The notes under the pieces were generated by a model. It searched no databases. It was not told the origin of the DNA and saw only the letters and a program-made list of their open reading frames with translations. 64,000 bases of DNA from Microterricola pindariensis. Its GTDB lineage: Bacteria; Actinomycetota; Actinomycetes; Actinomycetales; Microbacteriaceae. A program made the position numbers and the translations under genes. Position 1 is the first letter of the stretch; each line of letters opens with the position of its first letter. Location: contig NZ_MPZN01000007.1 of assembly GCF_002936985.1 (NCBI RefSeq), forward strand, positions 1 to 64,000, written 5' to 3'. This document shows positions 60,948 through 64,000 of the stretch, in pieces.

Positions 60948-62639
60948 ATGGGAGGCGACGGACGCCGGAACAGGCTCGGCCAGGCGGCCGCCGCCTTCAC
61001 CAGCAACGTGCGCAATCCCGACCTGCGCCGGGCCCAGCTGAGCTTCCTCGGGGCGTGGACCGCCGAGTGGGCCTTCACCGTCGCGCTCGGCATCGTCGCC
61101 TACCGCGACGGCGGCGCGGCCGCCCTCGGCCTGGTCGGGCTGCTCCGCATGGTGCCGTCGGCGATCCTCGCCCCGCTGCTCTCGCCGCTCGCCGACCGCG
61201 GGCGGCGCGAGCGGGTGCTGATCCTGGTCTCCACGGTGCGCGGCGTCGCGACGGCCGGAGCCGCGGTCATCGCCGCCCTGGCCGGCCCGCCGCTGGTCAT
61301 CTACGTGCTCGCCGTGCTCTCGACCATCGCCGCCACCCTCTACCGGCCCGCGCACTCTGCGCTGCTTCCGTCGCTCTGCCGCACCGGCTACGAACTGGCC
61401 AGCGCCAACATGGTGCGCGGGCTGCTCGACTCCGCGGCGACGCTCGTCGGCCCCCTGCTGGCTGCGGTGCTGCTGCAGTTCACCGGGGTGTCCGTCGTGT
61501 TCGCGGTCGCCGCCGCCTCCTCATTCTGGGCGGCCGCGCTGCTCGTGCGGCTCCGCTATGAGGCCCCGCCCCGCCCGCCCGCCGGGCGGCGCCCGAACCT
61601 GCTCGGCGAGGCGGCAGAGGGCATCCGTGTGGTGGCCCGCGACCGCGACCTCACGCTGATCCTCGGACTCGCCGCCGCACAGGCCCTCACCCGGGGCGCG
61701 CTCACCGTGCTCTCGGTGGTCGTGGCGATCGAGTTGCTGGGCACCGGCGAGCCCGGCGTCGGCGCCCTGATGGCCGCCGTCGGGGTCGGCGCGGTGCTCG
61801 GCTCGCTCGCGGCCTCCCTGCTGGTCGGCACCGGGCGCCTCGGCGCCTGGTTCGCCGTCGGAGTCGCGCTCTGGGGGCTCCCGCTCACGCTCGTCGGGCT
61901 CGTGCCGCAGCAGTCCGCGGCGCTGGGGCTGCTGGCCTTCGTCGGCGTGGGCAACGCCCTGATCGACGTCGCCGGCTTCACCCTGATCGCCCGGCGGGCT
62001 CCCGACGAGGTGCTGGCACGCGTCTTCGGCGTGCTGGAGGCCCTCGTCACCGTGTTCATCGGGATCGGGGCCATCGCCGCCTCCCTGCTGGTGGAGTGGG
62101 CGGGCGTGCAGACCACGCTCATCGCGATCGGGTTGGTTTGCCCGCTGCTCGCCGCGGCAGCTTGGCGCCGGCTGCGGGGCCTGGACCGGTTCGTCGACAT
62201 GCTCGACGCGGATGCCGCGCTGCTCCGGCGGGTGCCCATGTTCGCCGCCCTCCCGCTGCCCGCCGTCGAACGGCTCGCCCGCGGCCTGGAGCCCGTCGTC
62301 GTGCCCCCGGGCCGGTGGGTGTTCCAGCAGGGCGACGTCGGGGACAGGTACTACCTGATCCAGGCGGGACGGGCCGAGGTGGTGGGCGACGGCCGGCTCG
62401 TCGCGACGCTCGGCCCCGGGGAGGGCTTCGGTGAGATCGCACTGCTCCGCAGCACGCGCCGCACGGCTTCCGTGCTGGCCAGGGGCGAGCTGCGCCTGCG
62501 TGCGCTCGACTCCGGCCGCTTCCTCTCCGTCGTGCTCGGCTACACGCCGAGCGCACGGCAGGCGACGAGCACCGTCGACGAGATGCTGCAGCGCTACGAG
62601 CCGAGGGAGCCGCACGAGGAGCCGCCCGTCAGCCCGTGA
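60948..62639 (+). CDS. MFS transporter fused to a cyclic-nucleotide-binding domain
   Basis: 563 residues. Twelve membrane helices (about 25-410) of MFS type, including PSAILAPLLSPLADRGRRER for the conserved loop, followed after about residue 420 by a cNMP-binding domain: RVPMFAALPLPAVERLARGL, PPGRWVFQQGDVGDRYYLIQ, GEGFGEIALL and RRTASVLARGELRLRAL. The phosphate-binding cassette GFGEIALLRSTRRTASV is complete, so ligand binding is plausible. Such MFS-CNB fusions occur in actinobacteria; cargo unknown. Confidence 0.9.
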   Translation: MGGDGRRNRLGQAAAAFTSNVRNPDLRRAQLSFLGAWTAEWAFTVALGIVAYRDGGAAALGLVGLLRMVPSAILAPLLSPLADRGRRERVLILVSTVRGVATAGAAVIAALAGPPLVIYVLAVLSTIAATLYRPAHSALLPSLCRTGYELASANMVRGLLDSAATLVGPLLAAVLLQFTGVSVVFAVAAASSFWAAALLVRLRYEAPPRPPAGRRPNLLGEAAEGIRVVARDRDLTLILGLAAAQALTRGALTVLSVVVAIELLGTGEPGVGALMAAVGVGAVLGSLAASLLVGTGRLGAWFAVGVALWGLPLTLVGLVPQQSAALGLLAFVGVGNALIDVAGFTLIARRAPDEVLARVFGVLEALVTVFIGIGAIAASLLVEWAGVQTTLIAIGLVCPLLAAAAWRRLRGLDRFVDMLDADAALLRRVPMFAALPLPAVERLARGLEPVVVPPGRWVFQQGDVGDRYYLIQAGRAEVVGDGRLVATLGPGEGFGEIALLRSTRRTASVLARGELRLRALDSGRFLSVVLGYTPSARQATSTVDEMLQRYEPREPHEEPPVSP

Positions 62640-62700
62640 CCGCCGGACCTGGTGCGGATTGCCGATTGAGGATCCCGGGTGCTGGTGGCATCCTTGGCCC

Positions 62701-63429
62701 ATGGAATCTGGGCGTGCGGTCCTGCTGATTGCCGACATCGGCGGGTACACCGACTACATGAGCACCCATCGGATGAGCCTCGCGCACGCCGAGGTGAACA
62801 CCGCGCGCATGCTCGACAAAATGATCGACGCCGCCCCGGGCTACGACCTCATCGAGATCGAGGGCGACGCCGCCTTCCTCTCGCGCCAGGCCGATGCGCC
62901 CGACCCGGAGGACACCGTCACGGCGCTCCTCCAGGTCGCCCTCGCCATGCACCGCGCGTTCCACTTGGAACGCCAGAACGTCGCCGCGAACCTCTGCCCG
63001 TGCACCGGCTGCAAGGGTGCAGCCAACCTCAAGCTGAAGTTCGTCGCCCACATCGGCGATGTCGCCACCCAGACGATCCGGCAGCGGCAGAAGCTCGTCG
63101 GCATCGACGTCATCCTCGCCCACCGCTGGCTGAAGAACCCGGTCACGATCCCCGAGTACGTGTTGCTTTCCGAGGAGCTCTACGGCGCGGGCGACCGCCC
63201 GATGCCCGGCGCCGTGCAGGAGATCTCCGACGAGCTCGAGGGGATCGGCACCGCGCGCGCCTTCGTCCTGGACATCGGGGATCTCACCGGCGACGACCTC
63301 GAGGCGGTTGCCCCGCTGCCGGCGCCGCGCTGGTCCAACCGGCTCGGCCGGACATTCGCGGCGGCCGGCCTCGGCCTGCCCTACATGCTCGGCCTGCGCC
63401 GAACCCGCAAGGAGGAGGGCGCGCGCTAG
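62701..63429 (+). CDS. DUF2652 protein related to class III nucleotidyl cyclases
   Basis: 242 residues. LLIADIGGYTDYM resembles the cyclase opening (F-A-D-I-x-G-F-T), and DLIEIEGDAAFLSRQ and HIGDVATQTIRQRQKLVG resemble later cyclase-core strands, so two metal-site Asp positions appear kept. A CPCTGCKG loop lies between. DUF2652 proteins have no known activity. It begins 62 nt after the cNMP-binding MFS gene. Its stop shares CTAG with the convergent neighbour. Confidence 0.8.
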   Translation: MESGRAVLLIADIGGYTDYMSTHRMSLAHAEVNTARMLDKMIDAAPGYDLIEIEGDAAFLSRQADAPDPEDTVTALLQVALAMHRAFHLERQNVAANLCPCTGCKGAANLKLKFVAHIGDVATQTIRQRQKLVGIDVILAHRWLKNPVTIPEYVLLSEELYGAGDRPMPGAVQEISDELEGIGTARAFVLDIGDLTGDDLEAVAPLPAPRWSNRLGRTFAAAGLGLPYMLGLRRTRKEEGAR

Positions 63430-64000
63430 CCGAGCAGCTCGGCGACGCCGCGCACCGTGCGCACATCGCCCTGCACGAGGATCGTCGTGACCACCGACTC
63501 CTCCCAGCGGGCCAGCTCGTCACGGATCTTCGCGGCGGGCCCGATCAGCGCGATCTCCTCGACCAGGCGGGTCGGCACGGCCGCGATGGCCTCCTCCTTG
63601 CGCCCGGCGAGGAACAGCTCCTGGATGGTGTCGCACTCGGCCTCGTAGCCCATGCGGGCCACCACGTCGCGGTGGAAGTTGGCCCCCTTGGCGCCCATGC
63701 CGCCGACGTAGAGCGCGATCGTCGGGCGCACCGCATCCGCCGCCTTCTCGACGTCGTCGTTCAGCACGACCGGCACGGTGACGGCCACCTCGAAGGCGGA
63801 TGCCGGCGAGCGCTCGCCGGACCGGAGCGCGAAGCCCGCGGCCAACTGCGCCTCCGCCTCCGCGCTCTGCTGCGGGGAGAACAGGAACGGCAGCCAGCCG
63901 TCGGCGATCTCGGCCGAGAGCGCCACGTTCTTCGGGCCCTCAGCGGCCAGGTAGATCGGCAGGTCGCGGCGGAGCGGGTGCACCGTGGAGACGAGTGGCT
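63426..64000 (-). CDS. LLM-class F420-dependent oxidoreductase (partial, N-terminus beyond right edge)
   Basis: About 190 C-terminal residues: LPIYLAAEGPKNVALSAEIA, DGWLPFLFSP and FHRDVVARMGYEAECDTIQE are typical of actinobacterial F420-dependent luciferase-like oxidoreductases. The reading frame is open to the right edge, so the N-terminal half and the start are outside the window. Substrate unknown. Confidence 0.9.
   Translation of the reverse strand, partial: PLVSTVHPLRRDLPIYLAAEGPKNVALSAEIADGWLPFLFSPQQSAEAEAQLAAGFALRSGERSPASAFEVAVTVPVVLNDDVEKAADAVRPTIALYVGGMGAKGANFHRDVVARMGYEAECDTIQELFLAGRKEEAIAAVPTRLVEEIALIGPAAKIRDELARWEESVVTTILVQGDVRTVRGVAELLG

Overview
The window is high-GC actinobacterial chromosome. 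Gene order (tilS-hpt-ftsH-folE-folP-folB-folK-DUF3180-PH-PH-DUF2520-panC), DUF222/HNH endonuclease, DUF6458, DUF7144, GlsB-type proteins and F420-linked oxidoreductase all point to the Microbacteriaceae (order Micrococcales). No rRNA, phage, transposase or CRISPR array is visible, and most of the window reads as stable core chromosome.

Layout. 1-3.6 kb: end of an aromatic-catabolism pair (FAD hydroxylase, fumarylacetoacetate-hydrolase-like protein) and a type-B carboxylesterase. 3.7-15.3 kb: envelope and housekeeping genes: two GlsB/YeaQ paralogues, a pentapeptide-repeat protein, a membrane glycosyltransferase coupled to a polyprenol-phosphate-mannose synthase, an OmpR/histidine-kinase pair, small membrane proteins, tRNA-Ser, radA and an ArgA-like acetyltransferase. 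15.5-25.7 kb: clpC, a self-contained DUF2975-DUF2975-HTH operon behind an AT-rich palindrome, duplicated lipoproteins, a pirin, cardiolipin synthase and lysS. 25.9-43.9 kb: HNH endonuclease, repeat-rich intergenic DNA, the long panC-to-ftsH operon, hpt, tilS, ppa, two coupled cell-wall peptidases (M23 and NlpC/P60) built on the same coiled-coil stem, three tRNAs and a cold-shock gene. 44.1-59 kb: an exopolysaccharide or surface-polymer locus: initiating phosphoglycosyltransferase, cytidylyltransferase, GH16 glucanase, GT2, polymerase-like protein, chain-length protein with a degenerate kinase-like domain, WecG/TagA transferase, flippase, membrane-anchored protein, an 1144-residue secreted modular protein and a CDP-alcohol phosphotransferase. 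59-64 kb: malate dehydrogenase, an HhH-GPD glycosylase, an MFS protein fused to a cyclic-nucleotide-binding domain, a DUF2652 cyclase-like protein and a partial F420-dependent oxidoreductase.

The most novel-looking signal is in the polymer locus. Two of its rightward transcription units begin with the same device: a 20-21-nt imperfect palindrome (44137-44157 and 53848-53867) whose right arm supplies the Shine-Dalgarno sequence of a short GTG-started ORF (42 and 33 codons, both with Ile-Cys at residues 6-7), and each short ORF overlaps the start of the first structural gene. This looks like a paired, translationally coupled leader. Other notable features are two palindromic repeats with a compensatory base change, a second dispersed repeat family, a motif shared upstream of both GlsB paralogues, and a possible cyclase/cNMP-transporter pair. 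All functional statements rest on reading motifs by eye; no database search was run.
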